Origin: Symbiodinium natans
Lineage: Eukaryota > Sar > Dinophyceae > Suessiales > Symbiodiniaceae
NCBI GenBank assembly: GCA_905221605.1
Contig: CAJNDS010001147.1
Coordinates: forward strand, 331,012-395,011
DNA: 64,000 nucleotides
Reading direction: 5' to 3'
The notes under the pieces were generated by a model, which saw nothing but the letters and a program-made list of their open reading frames with translations, was not told where the DNA came from and made no database searches. Within the stretch, counting starts at the first letter, position 1. The number at the start of each line of letters is the position of its first letter. Of the stretch, positions 1 through 10,308 are shown piece by piece. Position numbers and translations under genes: made by a program.

Positions 1-196
1 TGTTTCTTAACCAGGGCCTGGCACAAGGCAAATTTCTTATTCCCAGGCCTTGTGTATGGTTTGGGGGGGGGGGGGGGGGGGGGGGGGGGCGGTCACGGAA
101 AACGGGGGGTCACCGGGGAGAGTTCAACGACACCGTTTTTGAGGTTTTGGGGGCTGAAAATTCCGAAAACGATGTCGTTGAACTCTGGGGTGGGGG

Positions 197-325
197 GGTC
201 ACGGCCCCAACGGCGAATCCATTTGGTTGAGAGGCGTTATAACCAGCACTTCTCCCCGTGGCCTAATGGCTAAGGCGTCGGGATTGGAATGTAAAGTCGC
301 AGGCTCGACTCCTGCCGGTGTCAAT
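197..325 (+). repeat. tRNA-related SINE-like sequence, copy 1
   Basis: The stretch contains TGGCCTAATGG (259-269), a good Pol III A box, and GGCTCGACTCC (302-312), a good B box flanked by a GCAGG/CCTGC T-stem. D-arm and T-arm resemble an arginine-type tRNA, but the acceptor and anticodon stems do not pair, so it is not a functional tRNA gene. About 60 bp of shared upstream sequence is also present in the second copy at 865-992, as expected for a tRNA-derived SINE. Confidence 0.6.
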
Positions 326-864
326 GGGGTTCAACGACACCGTTTTTGAGGTTTTGGGAGCTGAAAACTCGAAAATAGATGTCGTTGAACTCTGGGGCGC
401 ACCGGGGACAGTTCAACGACACTGTTTTCGAGGTTTTGGGGGCTGAAAACTCCAAAAACGATGTCGTTGAACTCTGGGGGGGGGTGGGGGTCACGGGGGA
501 CGGGAGGGCACCGGGGAGGAGTTCAACGACACCGTTTTTGAGGTTTTGGGGGCTGAAAACTCCAAAAACGATGTCGTTGAACTCTGGGGGTTTTGGGGGC
601 TGAAAACTCCACATATGATGTCGTTGAACTCTGGACGGGTGGGGGTCACGGGGGATGGGAGTTCACTGGGGATGCGGGGGGAGTTCAACGACACCGTTTT
701 TGAGGTTTTGGGGGCTGAAAACTCCAAAAACGATGTCGTTGAACTCTGGAGAGGGTGGGGGTCACGGGGGACAGGAGCTCACGAGCGACGCGGGGGGAGT
801 TCAACGACACTGTTTTTGAGGTTTTGGGGGCTGAAAACTCCAAAAACGATGTCGTTGAGGCGGG

Positions 865-992
865 GTCACGGCCCAAACGGGGAATCCATTTGGTTGAGAG
901 GCGTTATAGCCAGCACTTCTTTTCGTGGCCTAATGGTTAAGGCGTCGGCATTGGAATGTAAGGTCGCAGGCTCGATTCCTGCCGGTGTCAAC
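865..992 (+). repeat. tRNA-related SINE-like sequence, copy 2
   Basis: This is a diverged copy of the 197-325 sequence. It has A-box text TGGCCTAATGGTTAAGGC (926-943) and B-box text GGCTCGATTCC (969-979). The same 5' unit precedes it and the same GCCGGTGTCAA end follows. It lies inside the 62-bp palindrome array like copy 1, so array unit and SINE-like unit may have been amplified together. Confidence 0.6.
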
Positions 993-1985
993 GGGGTTAA
1001 CGGGGTTCAACGACACCGTTTTTGAGGTTTTGGGAGCTGAAAACTCCAAAATAGATGTCGTTGAACTCTGGGGCGCACCGGGGACAGTTCAACGACACTG
1101 TTTTTGAGGTTTTGGGGGCTGAAAACTCCAAAAACGATGTCGTTGAACTCTGGGGGGGGCGTGGGGGTCACGGGGGACGGGAGGTCACCGGGGAGGAGTT
1201 CAACGACACCGTTTTTGAGGTTTTGGGGGCTGAAAACTCCAAAAACGATGTCGTTGAACTCTGGGGAGGGGGGTGGGACGGGAGGTCACCGGGGAGGAGT
1301 TCAACGACACTGTTTTTGAGGTTTTGGGGGCTGAAAGCTCCGAAAACGATGTCGTTGAACTCTGGGGGGGGGGGGGGGTCACGGGGGACGGGAGGTCACC
1401 GAAAAGGAGTTCAACGACACCGTTCTGAGGTTTTGGGGGCTGAAAACTCCGAAAACGATGTCGTTGAACTCTGGGGGGGGGGGGGGGGTCACGGGGGACG
1501 GGAGGTCACCGGGGAGGAGTTCAACGACACCGTTTTTGAGGTTTTGGGGGCTGAAAAACTCCAAAAACGATGTCGTTGAACTCTGAGGGGGGGGGTGGGG
1601 GTCACGGGGGACGGGAGGTCACCGGGAGGAGTTCAACGACACCGTTTTTGAGGTTTTGGGGGCTGAGAACTCCAAAAACGATGTCGTTGAACGGGGGTGG
1701 GGAGGTCACGGGGGAAGGGCCTCGCCCGGGACGTGGGGGGAGTTCAACGACACCGTTTTTGAGGTTTTGGGAGCTGAAAACTCCAAAAACGATGTCGTTG
1801 AACTCTCGGGAGAGGTGCGGGGGGGGGGGGGTTCACGGCGGACGGGGGGTCACCGGGGACGCGGAGGGAGAATAAGAAATGTGATAAGACCCGCAATCTT
1901 ACTTTCATTTCTTATTCCCGTGGCCGCCTATAAGAAATATTCAGGGTCTCAATGAAGAACACCCGTTTCTTATCAAACTGATTGC

Positions 1986-2270
1986 CCGTAGACCATTACA
2001 CCATTAAACCATTAAACCCTTAACCCCTTAAACCCTTATACCCTTAAACCCTTAAACCACTAAACCACTAAACCATTAAACCATTAAACCATTAAACCAT
2101 TAAACCATTAAACCATTAAACCATTACACCAATCATTTCGCCCCATATGAAATCCCTTAAACCATTAAACCATTAAACCAATGAGTTCCCCCATATGAAA
2201 AAACCTAAACCATTAAACCATTAATCCATTCAACCATGAAACCATTGAACCATTAAACCATTTAACCAAC
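1986..2270. repeat. Degenerate CCATTAAA / CCCTTAAA tandem repeat
   Basis: Dozens of 7-8 bp units reading CCATTAAA, CCCTTAAA or CCACTAAA run in tandem. The unit is close to the plant-type telomere unit CCCTAAA and may be derived from it. A short (AT)n tract follows at about 2308-2327. No coding evidence. Confidence 0.85.
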
Positions 2271-2329
2271 CAGTTTCCCCCTATGAAAATCCCTTAAGCC
2301 ATTATAACATATATATATATATATATACT

Positions 2330-3900
2330 AGACATCTAAATTGCGTCGCGTAGCTGTGCCCAAACTTGTCCCAGATCTGCTTCGTCAGAAGCACCGCAGC
2401 TACCTGGATCCCTGGAAGGACGGCTGGGTCGATGGCCTGGGCATGTGGGAGAGGGGGTTTTGTGTCCGGCCTTTTGGAACCTCGACATCGGTTGGAGCTC
2501 GTATAGGGCTCTACACCCTCCACCTTTCTCCCTTGAACCCTATAAAGCCAAACCCTGACCCTAAGCCCTAATTTTTAGGGTTGATTCTTTTGGATCGTAA
2601 GAGAGCATACTGCGGCACCACAAGAGGCACACTATCCTGGATATCTATCGCGTTCCTTTCTCCGACGCTGGTTTAGGTCTGCTGAAAAGCCCTGCGGGTG
2701 ATGGGCAATGCATCTCAAGAGGGCAAGCGACCCTGCATAGCGTGACACAGTGTGCCGGGTGTATCTGCAGAATGCAGTGCCACCTGTCCGCCTGCGGATG
2801 AGGGCTGGGCTGCGATGGTATAAAGTCCACAAGGGTCGAAGGCTTCTCGTTTCGTCAGTTTAGTGGCTCAAGAAGGTGGATCAGGGCTTACAGGGCTAAC
2901 TAATCTTAAACCCACAAAAGTTTCCTAAACCCTTAACCCCAGGCTGGGTGGGCCAGAAAACCCTGCGGTTCTAGAAGCCCTAAGCCCTAAACCCCTTACA
3001 GGCTTCTGGGCTGTAGAGGGGTTCCTGATGTGAGTCAAGGCAGTCTGGGTTTAGGGTTTAAGGTGACTGATAGTCGGTGCTGGAACCCCCAGCCGCGTGT
3101 CCCTTGTGCGTTTTGAAGGCCCACCAGGGGGGTTCCCTTTTCCCCCGTCTCTGTGAAAAACGCTTGTGGCTCCTGGGGTTTACGGTTTCAGGGTTGTGTG
3201 TCGCCATGTCTGTGGCATAACCCGAGCGAAACCTACGACGCGCCAGCCGAGACGAAATCGGGGTCACATAGTATAATATATTATAATATACAGATACATA
3301 TATATTTTGTCTATACGGTAAGCCCCCCCCGAACCAACCTTATTACTATAGATGCACCCTGCCACCTGTTAAACATACAGAAGGGCCTGTCATGGGGCCT
3401 GCGCTTTCTTCATACCACGTTTCTATGTCAGTATCTTTAGCTTGGGTGCCCTCTGCTTCTTTCAGGTTTCGTAGTCCTCCTGGCAGGCCTTTCTATATAG
3501 CCAATATGTGTACAAGTATAGAAGTATTCGGTCAAAGCTCAAACGGATTAGTAGGCCAATATGTTGATGATAACTTGAAAACACGATGTTGTAAACGCGT
3601 CCTGTGTTTATAAACAGGCATATGTGTCTTGGGGAGTCGGTCTTTGGGGGGGAGGGGCGAGGGGTGGGGACTCTCAGCCTTGACATCCAAGACCCACCCC
3701 CCCTCCCAAATGCCTTGCTGGGAAGTGTGTGAGGAGCCTCGGCCGACAGCAGCGCCTGCGAATGTGACGGGTTTGGGGGGTTTGGGGGTTTATGGATGAG
3801 ATGTTTTTAGAGATGAGCAGGGCTACACACACACACACACCCACATGGGCGTTTGGGGTTTTTTGGGGTTTGAGAAGGGTTTCTGGGATGAGTAGGCTAC
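2330..3900. other. Intergenic stretch without a supported gene
   Basis: Several short open frames exist, but none shows a recognisable domain or convincing splice sites. Isolated telomere-like words (TTTAGGGTTTAAGG near 3050, AAACCCTAAGCCC near 2960) and a short CA repeat (3827-3841) occur. A weak minus-strand exon candidate near 2340-2410 could not be supported. Confidence 0.6.
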
Positions 3901-3907
3901 AGCCACG

Positions 3908-3946
3908 TTGCCCCCCCCCCCACCCTCCCCCCCCCCCCCCCCCCCC

Positions 3947-3981
<35 letters not shown>

Positions 3982-4043
3982 TCCCCCCCCCTCCCATCCC
4001 CCTCCCCTCCCCCTCCCCCCTCCCCCCTCCCCCCCCCCCCCCC
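3908..4043. repeat. C-rich homopolymer tract
   Basis: About 135 bp is almost pure C with occasional A or T. Poly-proline and poly-glycine reading frames across it are artefacts. Length in such tracts is unreliable in assemblies. Confidence 0.95.
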
Positions 4044-4124
4044 GCCCCCAATCGTCTTTTCGCGCGCGTCGCAGATTCAGGCATAGAGTATCACTAGCTT
4101 GCCAACCTTCCTACTCAAAACAAT

Positions 4125-4345
4125 TTATGGGTTTAGAGTTTGAAAGAGAAGCCCCGAAACCCTATAGGGTTTAAGGCTTTAATCCCGAAGCCTTAAAGGC
4201 TATAGGGTCGAGGGTTAATCTTTCAACCCCAAACATTTAAACCCTACTTTAAACCCTATAGGGTTAAGGTTGAAAGGTTTTGGAGTTAAGATTGGAGGTG
4301 CCTTTCTAAACCCCTACACCCCCGAAGCCCCCTAACCCCAAACCC
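4125..4345. repeat. Degenerate telomere-like AAACCCTATAGGGTTT tract
   Basis: Variants of AAACCCTA and its complement TAGGGTTT are interleaved, several as AAACCCTATAGGGTTTAAGG-type palindromes formed by a head-to-head pair of telomere-like units. No gene is seen. Confidence 0.7.
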
Positions 4346-4854
4346 CCCATGGGCCCACAGGGCCCACACCGTAAGTACGCCCCCGATAGGTGACCGGGGA
4401 CCGTGAGCGCGGCATTGCACCCTACAACCCTAAGCCGAGAAGCGGACTGCAATCTTTGTGTGAGCTTGAGAGTGTGGGAGTTAGACTTGGTCCCTATCAT
4501 GGGATGAGGTAAGAAGACCTGCTCAGGAGCGGCACCTATCGGCTTTCCAGGGATGCCTTCGATCATTGACAGATGAACTAGGATGGTTGCCTCTTGCGGG
4601 GATTCGCCCGATTATGAGCATCCACGCATAGAATAAGTACCCTTTAAGGACATGGTGTTTGCAACATGTGTTTCTTTGACACGTGTGTTTGGCACTGCAC
4701 TGCAAGCCCTTCGCGGGCACACAAACACATCAAGCACGACATGCATTCAGCTGCTGCACTTGCAATCACTCGGAATCATTCGCGCATCCAATAGGAATAA
4801 TGGCCCGACTCCGCAGGCCTGAGCCCAACAAGAAACACACCTCTTAACACTCAC

Positions 4855-4968
4855 GTCTGGAACTCCTTCTACCGATTCGGCCTTGATGTAAACGGGCCAA
4901 TCCGGATGTCTATATCTCTCAAAATGCAGATCTGCCTCTTTTGGATTTCCTTCGAATCCGGCTGCTGC
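4855..4968 (-). CDS. Short internal exon of an unrecognised gene
   Basis: A 114-nt stretch of exactly 38 codons is bounded on the minus strand by an AAACAG acceptor and a consensus GTGAGT donor (CCAGAC|GTGAGT), phase 0 at both ends. The peptide begins AAAGFEGNPKEADLHFE and ends ESVEGVPD, with ordinary protein composition. I do not recognise the family. Neighbouring exons could not be located; the flanking sequence is AT-rich and repeat-bearing, as expected for introns. Confidence 0.5.
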
Positions 4969-5144
4969 CTGTTTTTTTGTCTTCATATATTCGATTTGTT
5001 GGTGAGGCATGGCAGATATCTGTACGAGGCATGGCGAAATAAACGATTTGTTGCCTGTATGATTTATTGACAGGATTGAAACTATCTCATATACATATAT
5101 ATATACACCACGCCGACAAAGCTTTTCCGTGGCTCGTCTATTTC

Positions 5145-5432
5145 CTGGATGATATCATAAGATGCAGAACCCAATACATGATATAGCAAGATACAGATCC
5201 CAATGTTCGCAACAAACCGTATCCCCTGGCCCATATGAAATCATAAAATGTGGAGCCCAATGCCTGTATCAATTCGTATCCCCTGCCTCGTCTGTGATAT
5301 AGTAAGATGCAGATCCAAATGCCCATAACAAAGCGCACCCCTGCCCCGTGCATCATACCACAAGATACAGATCCCCATTCCCGTAACAAACCGTACCCCT
5401 TGGTCCATATGAGATATCATAGTACAGAGCTC
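5145..5432. repeat. Degenerate tandem repeat of about 60 bp
   Basis: Units containing ATATCATAAGATGCAGATCC, then CCCAATGCC and AACAAACCGTATCCCC-like text, recur about five times with substitutions and small indels. Open frames crossing it are probably artefacts. Confidence 0.65.
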
Positions 5433-5479
5433 AAGGTCCGATCATGGCACCCCTTTCTGGAAATACTCAATATCTGCTG

Positions 5480-6430
5480 GGATTGAACAGCCGGGCCCAA
5501 CCAATATGACCTGAGTGAACCCGGTGGCCGGTGGAGTCCTCCTGACGAATCTCAGACAACATCTGCAAACTCTCTTGAAATATATCTCATCCCATGAGAC
5601 TCGTCTATCAGATAATCACTCGCATACTCAATCATTGAAGAACTCCAGATCTATATTGGAGACCCATCCTAGTAGCGTAAAGCAAAGTATCACCCCACAG
5701 ACAAATCATGAAGAATTCCAACGGCATCTGGTCCCTAAATATATCTCATACGAAGATTACGATGCACCTCACTAGCGCGATGGATGTCTCGTTGGAGATC
5801 AAAATTCAATCGTCATATATATATATATATATATATATTCGTAGAAAGTGTCGCCTGGATTCCAATGGACATATTCGTCTGCCAATACATAAATACTTCC
5901 CCAACAAATTATGAATTCCTTCTTCTGATCTCCCCAAATTCTCAAATCCATGGGATCGAAACCCAAATGCAGAGTTTTACAACTTTCGGCCACTTATTGA
6001 TGGGGACTTTTTTTCCAACAAATCTTGGAAACGGGCTAGTCACTACTACGCCCAAGGCGGTACGAGGAAAACGAGTCCAAGAATACTACTTCAATATGGG
6101 CGGGGCCATAACAAGAATATCAATTGGGCGGTCATGAAGGTCCTGGGTAGCATCCCAATAGGATGCGTACATATCCCTATCGTCACGAGACGACACACTT
6201 AATCGTTTTGGAAAAGGAAATGCCCCAAGGTTTTTTTCTAAGAATTCCTTGGGGATTCTGTGAATTCTCTAAGTAATTTCTTTTGAGATACCCACGAATA
6301 GAATCGTTGTCTCTCTTTATAGAAATTCAAATCTAATCTATGAGTTTTTTTGAAGAGTTCATGTGGCTCGGGATTGTCCGATCCTACATCCGAAGCCTTC
6401 AGAAAATATGACGCCCGATAAGATTATAGC
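5480..6430. other. AT-richer stretch without a supported gene
   Basis: Base composition is clearly lower in G+C than the flanks. It contains a (TA)n tract near 5815-5839 and many short open frames without domains. It could be intron sequence of the gene with the 4855-4968 exon, or an insertion of different origin. Confidence 0.5.
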
Positions 6431-6433
6431 TTG

Positions 6434-6710
6434 GCGGACAATGCTGCTTGACACACCACCTGAGTGCAAGTTTATGCGCGTTGAGCAACGTGGCTTCACC
6501 AGATCACTCTACGGTGCCAAGCAAGCATGAGGCCAACAGCGTTGCATGCCGGCTCTGGAAAATGCTGCTTGACACACCTCCTCATTGCAAGTCTATGTGC
6601 GTTGGGCATTGTGGCTTCACCAGATTACCCACGAAAACATGCGGCCAACAGCATTGCAGGCGGGCCCTGGACAATGTTGCTTGACGCCCCTTCCTGATAT
6701 AAGCAGGCGG
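6434..6710. repeat. Tandem repeat of about 112-122 bp, two and a half units
   Basis: The text ACAATGCTGCTTGACACACC recurs near 6438, 6559 and 6670. Following segments are shared too: GCAAGT(T/C)TATG(C/T)GCGTTG, GTGGCTTCACCAGAT and GCCAACAGC(G/A)TTGCA. Units differ by roughly 10 percent, indicating an older local duplication. Confidence 0.8.
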
Positions 6711-7035
6711 GCAAATGCGGGCAACGTCTTGGCTGAAGTTCTGCACGCCAAGCCGTGCTCTGTGCAGGAACTGGATGAACACAGAATGGAGAGACAGCAA
6801 TCTGCGATCACTGCGGCAGCATATGACTAAGATAATGTGCGAGTGCATGCTCATGCATGCTCTGCAAAACCAGCCGCAAAAAAAAGAGTGGCAGTGGGCT
6901 GGAGCAAACTGCTTCATTTCCGTTGGCTCACAACGAGACAAGGAGGCGACCTTTTGTAGTTTCGTCTACTGAAACCCCTGGCACCTCCAAATCTGGACCT
7001 CAAGCGAATCAGGGGGCGATCAACTCCTACTTCTG

Positions 7036-7899
7036 TCACCGACCGCTGGCCGCTTCAATCCCTATCCGAGCCGACTTTCGGAATGCCCCACCTGGGCCTG
7101 GGGCTGCCTCGCAATCGCCCTCGCCCTCGCTCTCGTCGTCGCCAGTGGCATCGCGCTCGGCATCACCCTCGCCCTCGCCATCACCCTCGCCCTCGCCATC
7201 GCCCTCCGCATTGCCATCGCCCTCCGCATTGCCGCCCTCCGCATTGCCATCGCCATCGCCCTCGGCACCTTCGGCACCCTTGGTGATGTGGTCGGCATCG
7301 GTTTCCTCGGCGCCGTCGCTTGAAACCTCCAGCATGAAAGATTCCGACACCGACGCCACAGGCAGGCCCTGCGAAGCAGCTGCATGCTCCCAGTTCTTGT
7401 GCTCAAGCGGCACAGCTGAGCCGAAGCCGGAGTCGCTTGTGGCATCGACTTCTGGGATGCAAGCATCCCCAGATAAAGCTGCGGATTGCCTTTTGGCAAG
7501 GGCCCTCTTGCACAAGCACGCCATACACACCACCATGATTGCGAGAGCCACAGCAACAGCAATCACGATAGCCCAGGTTTCCCACAGAGTGCTGTCATCC
7601 ACCGCTGCCACGGGAGCTGCAAGCTGCTCAGAGGGCTCGCCGAGGAAACTCAGCAATGGGAGGCCGGCCTGACAGCACCGGAACGCCACAGGAAGCAAGT
7701 TTTTCCTGCAAAGCCATGCAAATAACTCATGAGACCGCACCTCGTCCATGGGAGACTGCTGCTCATACAGAATCGGGGGCCCGGCAACGTCCAGCGAGAA
7801 TGCAGTCACGCCCGCACTTGCCGTGGAGTCCTTTCCAGGTGCAACGAGCACAGTTCCAGCAACCCAGCTGCGAGACAAGCTCGTGCAACAAACATGCAT
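7036..7899 (-). CDS. Single-pass membrane protein, C-terminal exon with acidic tail
   Basis: About 287 codons are open on the minus strand. Residues about 108-130 (WAIVIAVAVALAIMVVCMAC) form one strong membrane segment followed by a basic stop-transfer KRALAKR. After it comes a cytoplasmic region ending in repeats of the type EGDGNAEGDGEGEGD (encoded by the CATCGCCCTCGC-like repeat at about 7100-7270). The part before the membrane segment is Cys-containing and presumably extracellular. It follows, in the same direction, mucin-like, Ig-like and VWD exons, so it may be the membrane anchor of that protein; the intervening 8433-8600 exon with its own stop argues that it could instead be a separate gene. 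The first true codon is unknown. Confidence 0.55.
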   Translation of the reverse strand: MHVCCTSLSRSWVAGTVLVAPGKDSTASAGVTAFSLDVAGPPILYEQQSPMDEVRSHELFAWLCRKNLLPVAFRCCQAGLPLLSFLGEPSEQLAAPVAAVDDSTLWETWAIVIAVAVALAIMVVCMACLCKRALAKRQSAALSGDACIPEVDATSDSGFGSAVPLEHKNWEHAAASQGLPVASVSESFMLEVSSDGAEETDADHITKGAEGAEGDGDGNAEGGNAEGDGNAEGDGEGEGDGEGEGDAERDATGDDESEGEGDCEAAPGPGGAFRKSARIGIEAASGR

Positions 7900-8432
7900 G
7901 CAAGTCTGTCAAAGCGGAAACCAGCATGTCCACGATACACAAGCTCCCAAAATTATACGCACTAACAGTGCGCTAAACCTACAACTCTTTCCGCTTGTCC
8001 CTCCTCCAGTTAACACTCTGCCCTCACATATGTGTCTTCGTGCGAGGCCTAAACGCTGTGGGCTCCTTCAACACGGCTGCAGAGTCGCTCAGCACCGACT
8101 GCGCCCAGGCGTCAGCCTTGCCAGGAGGTACTGCCAGCTCGTACCTCGATTCCGCAAGGCTCGAGCATCAGGGCAATGTCCAGATGGTAAGCCCTACGCC
8201 CTAGCTTAACCCTGAACCCTAAGCCCTACTGAGCAAACCTGAAACTGCAGCAGCAGGTAGGTAACGTCACATTGGAGTTCAAGGTGTCTTCCAAGGCCAC
8301 CAGTTAGAAGGCTCAATCGGTTAGATCTACGGGTTAGGGTGGTTCATGGCACAGGTAGGGTTTGGAGTTCGCACCGGAGTGCAGCCCCCCTAAATCAACT
8401 CCTTAAGCCCCTAAAGTAGGCGCGAGGGGAAA
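7900..8432. other. No supported gene
   Basis: Likely intron or intergenic sequence between two minus-strand exons. Short telomere-like words (CCCTAAGCCCTA) occur near 8205-8230. Confidence 0.5.
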
Positions 8433-8600
8433 CTAGACCATGGCGCCAGGGCACGAAACGAGCGCTGAGAAGGCTTCATCATCTTCATCGTGAGCACTTG
8501 CATTTTCGGAGGCGCTGTCTAGCCGCCTCGAGAAGTCGCTCTTCACATCCAGGCGGAGGAGATATGGGACCGTAATGTCATAGTGCTTCCTCATGTCAGG
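8433..8600 (-). CDS. Putative terminal exon ending in a HY-x-IxVP segment
   Basis: On the minus strand the frame after a TCTCAAAAG acceptor-like site reads PDMRKHYDITVPYLLRLDV, then an acidic stretch, ending CPGAMV and TAG at 8433-8435. The opening resembles the exon at 14968-15090 (DLLAGHYELIIPLPL), suggesting related domains. Function unknown. If real, it terminates a gene whose upstream exons lie at higher coordinates. Confidence 0.4.
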   Translation of the reverse strand, partial: PDMRKHYDITVPYLLRLDVKSDFSRRLDSASENASAHDEDDEAFSALVSCPGAMV

Positions 8601-9435
8601 CTTTTGAGAATTCAGGGCTTAAGGCTTCCCGAAGCCGAAGAATCCCCAATTTTGGCCAGGCTGCAGTAGCAGCTCCTGCCCAAGTCCTCTGACCAGGTCC
8701 GACGTGCCTCGCCCTTCCAGACGAAAAGTGAAGCTATGGGCAAGGACCAGGATCCACCTGATGGGTAGATCCTCAGGGATTGAGGCGGGAAGATGTTGCG
8801 AGCACTCGAAGAGATGCAGGGCATGTTCCGCCAGAGCTTGGGGCTGTGTGTAACAAGCCCATGGACAAGAGGAAATCTTAGGTTGACAGTGGGCTGCTGA
8901 GGCACCATAATGTACCTGTGTCTTGGAGCCTTGCTACATGCTACACTGCCACAGTGCAGAACAGGATACCAGGAAAAGGGCACCACACCCCTGGGCAAAG
9001 GCCCCAAGCCCTAAAACGGGTGTGACTGTGCTGGACGTCTCGGAGAGGTCCAGGGGCTCCACGCTCATTTCATCATTGCTTCATACGCCCTTTGCCCGAT
9101 GACGGACTGCAACTTCTAGAACTACCACATCAGCAGTTGAGATCTGTTGCGACACCCCGTGCATCTAAACCAATGGCTGGTATGACACTTGCCAGACCCA
9201 AATAACCTTCCCGCACCTTCCCAGTCCTCGGGGACGCAAGCAACAAATCCCAACAGCTCGGGGGTGGCGTTCATGGGCATGCACCTGCTTAGCTGCAAGC
9301 GCAGCACTCGGAGCGGATTCAGGGCGTCTATTTCTGTTGACTTAAAGCATACCTATGTGCCTATGTGGTAACAGAGAGAGAATATACCAAAAATGATGTG
9401 TCCACGTCAAGAGAACCACATCCAAGCACGACATG
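8601..9435. other. No supported gene
   Basis: Open frames here have no domain, and no splice-bounded natural-looking peptide was found. Probably intron of the minus-strand extracellular-protein gene. Confidence 0.4.
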
Positions 9436-10308
9436 CTACAAGGTAGCCAGCAGAGGAAGTGGTGCAAGTTTCAGCAACATCTCATACCATACTTGGGCGA
9501 GGGGACCCGACCTGTACGCACCGACGGGTCTCAGAGGTGAGGTGCACCCTTCCAAAGAACACGTCGAGCCGACGGTGACGACGCCCGAGCAGTTCGTGGC
9601 ATTGAGACCCCATGTATGCGAGCGCTCTCCACCATCGCAACCAAGCTCTGTTTTCGTGCTGGTGATGGTGGTGGACGTGGAAGAGGTACCGGTTCGAGTG
9701 ATGGAGCCAGCGAAAGTGGATTCAGTGGAACTCGAACTCCATGTGCGTGTAATGGGGCCCACTGAAGACGTTGTCGAGGAGCTATCAGTGGAAGTAGAGC
9801 TCGATGTGTGTGTAGTGAGTGTACTGGATGTCGTGGAGCTGCCAGAGGAGGTGTGTGTCACGGAGGTCGTAGTGGAGGTAGTGCTGGAGCTGTGTGTGGA
9901 AGTGGAGCTCAACGTCTGCGTACTGGAGCTCCCTGCAGATGTCGTGCTGGAGCTGTCAGTGGACGTGGAGCTGGAGGTGTGCGTGCTGGAGGTGTGTGTA
10001 CTGGAGATCGAAGTGAACATCGTGCTCGACGCAGCAATCGTGGTGGTCTTGCTCCACGTCGAAGAACTTGTGCTTGCAGTAGTGCTTGCAGTAGTTAGGG
10101 ACGTTGAAGATAGTGTCGTCATACTACGTTGGCTCGTCGAGATTGTGTTGGTGACTTCAGAAGTGCTTGAAGAACTGGAGGTGCTCGTGCCGGTCGGGCT
10201 GCTCGTGGTTCTGGAGTGTGTCGCGCTCGTGGTGCTGCTGGTGGTGCTGCCCGTGCTAGTAGTCGTCGTCCTGCCGTTGCAAGCAACAGGCCGAATGCCA
10301 CAATGCAT
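9436..10308 (-). CDS. Mucin-like Ser/Thr-rich extracellular exon
   Basis: Residues about 12-210 are almost wholly Ser and Thr, for example SSTTSTTTSVTHTSSGSS, expected to be a heavily O-glycosylated stalk. The plus-strand reading (Val/Leu/Glu-rich) is a shadow of this repeat. The end of the open frame (after TKTELGCDGG) is more ordinary in composition. It lies downstream, in the sense direction, of the Ig-like and VWD exons at 10309-11517 and upstream of the membrane exon at 7036-7899, a layout typical of membrane mucins. Splice sites were not fixed. Confidence 0.6.
   Translation of the reverse strand: MHCGIRPVACNGRTTTTSTGSTTSSTTSATHSRTTSSPTGTSTSSSSSTSEVTNTISTSQRSMTTLSSTSLTTASTTASTSSSTWSKTTTIAASSTMFTSISSTHTSSTHTSSSTSTDSSSTTSAGSSSTQTLSSTSTHSSSTTSTTTSVTHTSSGSSTTSSTLTTHTSSSTSTDSSSTTSSVGPITRTWSSSSTESTFAGSITRTGTSSTSTTITSTKTELGCDGGERSHTWGLNATNCSGVVTVGSTCSLEGCTSPLRPVGAYRSGPLAQVWYEMLLKLAPLPLLATL

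Larger units (their letters stand above)
121..1808. repeat. Array of about 15 copies of a 62-bp near-palindromic repeat
   Basis: Each unit starts GTTCAACGACA and ends TGTCGTTGAAC. The 62-bp unit folds on itself with arms of about 27 bp, about three mismatches and a GGGGGCT-type loop. Copies begin near 122, 328, 412, 509, 683, 799, 1006, 1086, 1197, 1299, 1408, 1519, 1629 and 1741, with a partial copy near 590. They are separated by G-rich spacers with GTCACGGGGGACGGG-like text. Both strands stay open in several frames only because the unit is palindromic, so the apparent ORFs are repeat artefacts. A run of 27 G lies just before the array (63-89). Confidence 0.9.

Noticed and set aside
252-322. 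Functional tRNA-Arg gene
   Set aside because: A and B boxes are good, but the acceptor and anticodon stems do not pair and no anticodon can be assigned.
546-1875. Open frames reading FNDTVFEVLGAENSK on both strands
   Set aside because: They are translations of the 62-bp palindromic repeat and appear equally on both strands.
3674-4174. Pro-rich and Gly-rich open frames
   Set aside because: They cross the C homopolymer tract and have no other protein character.
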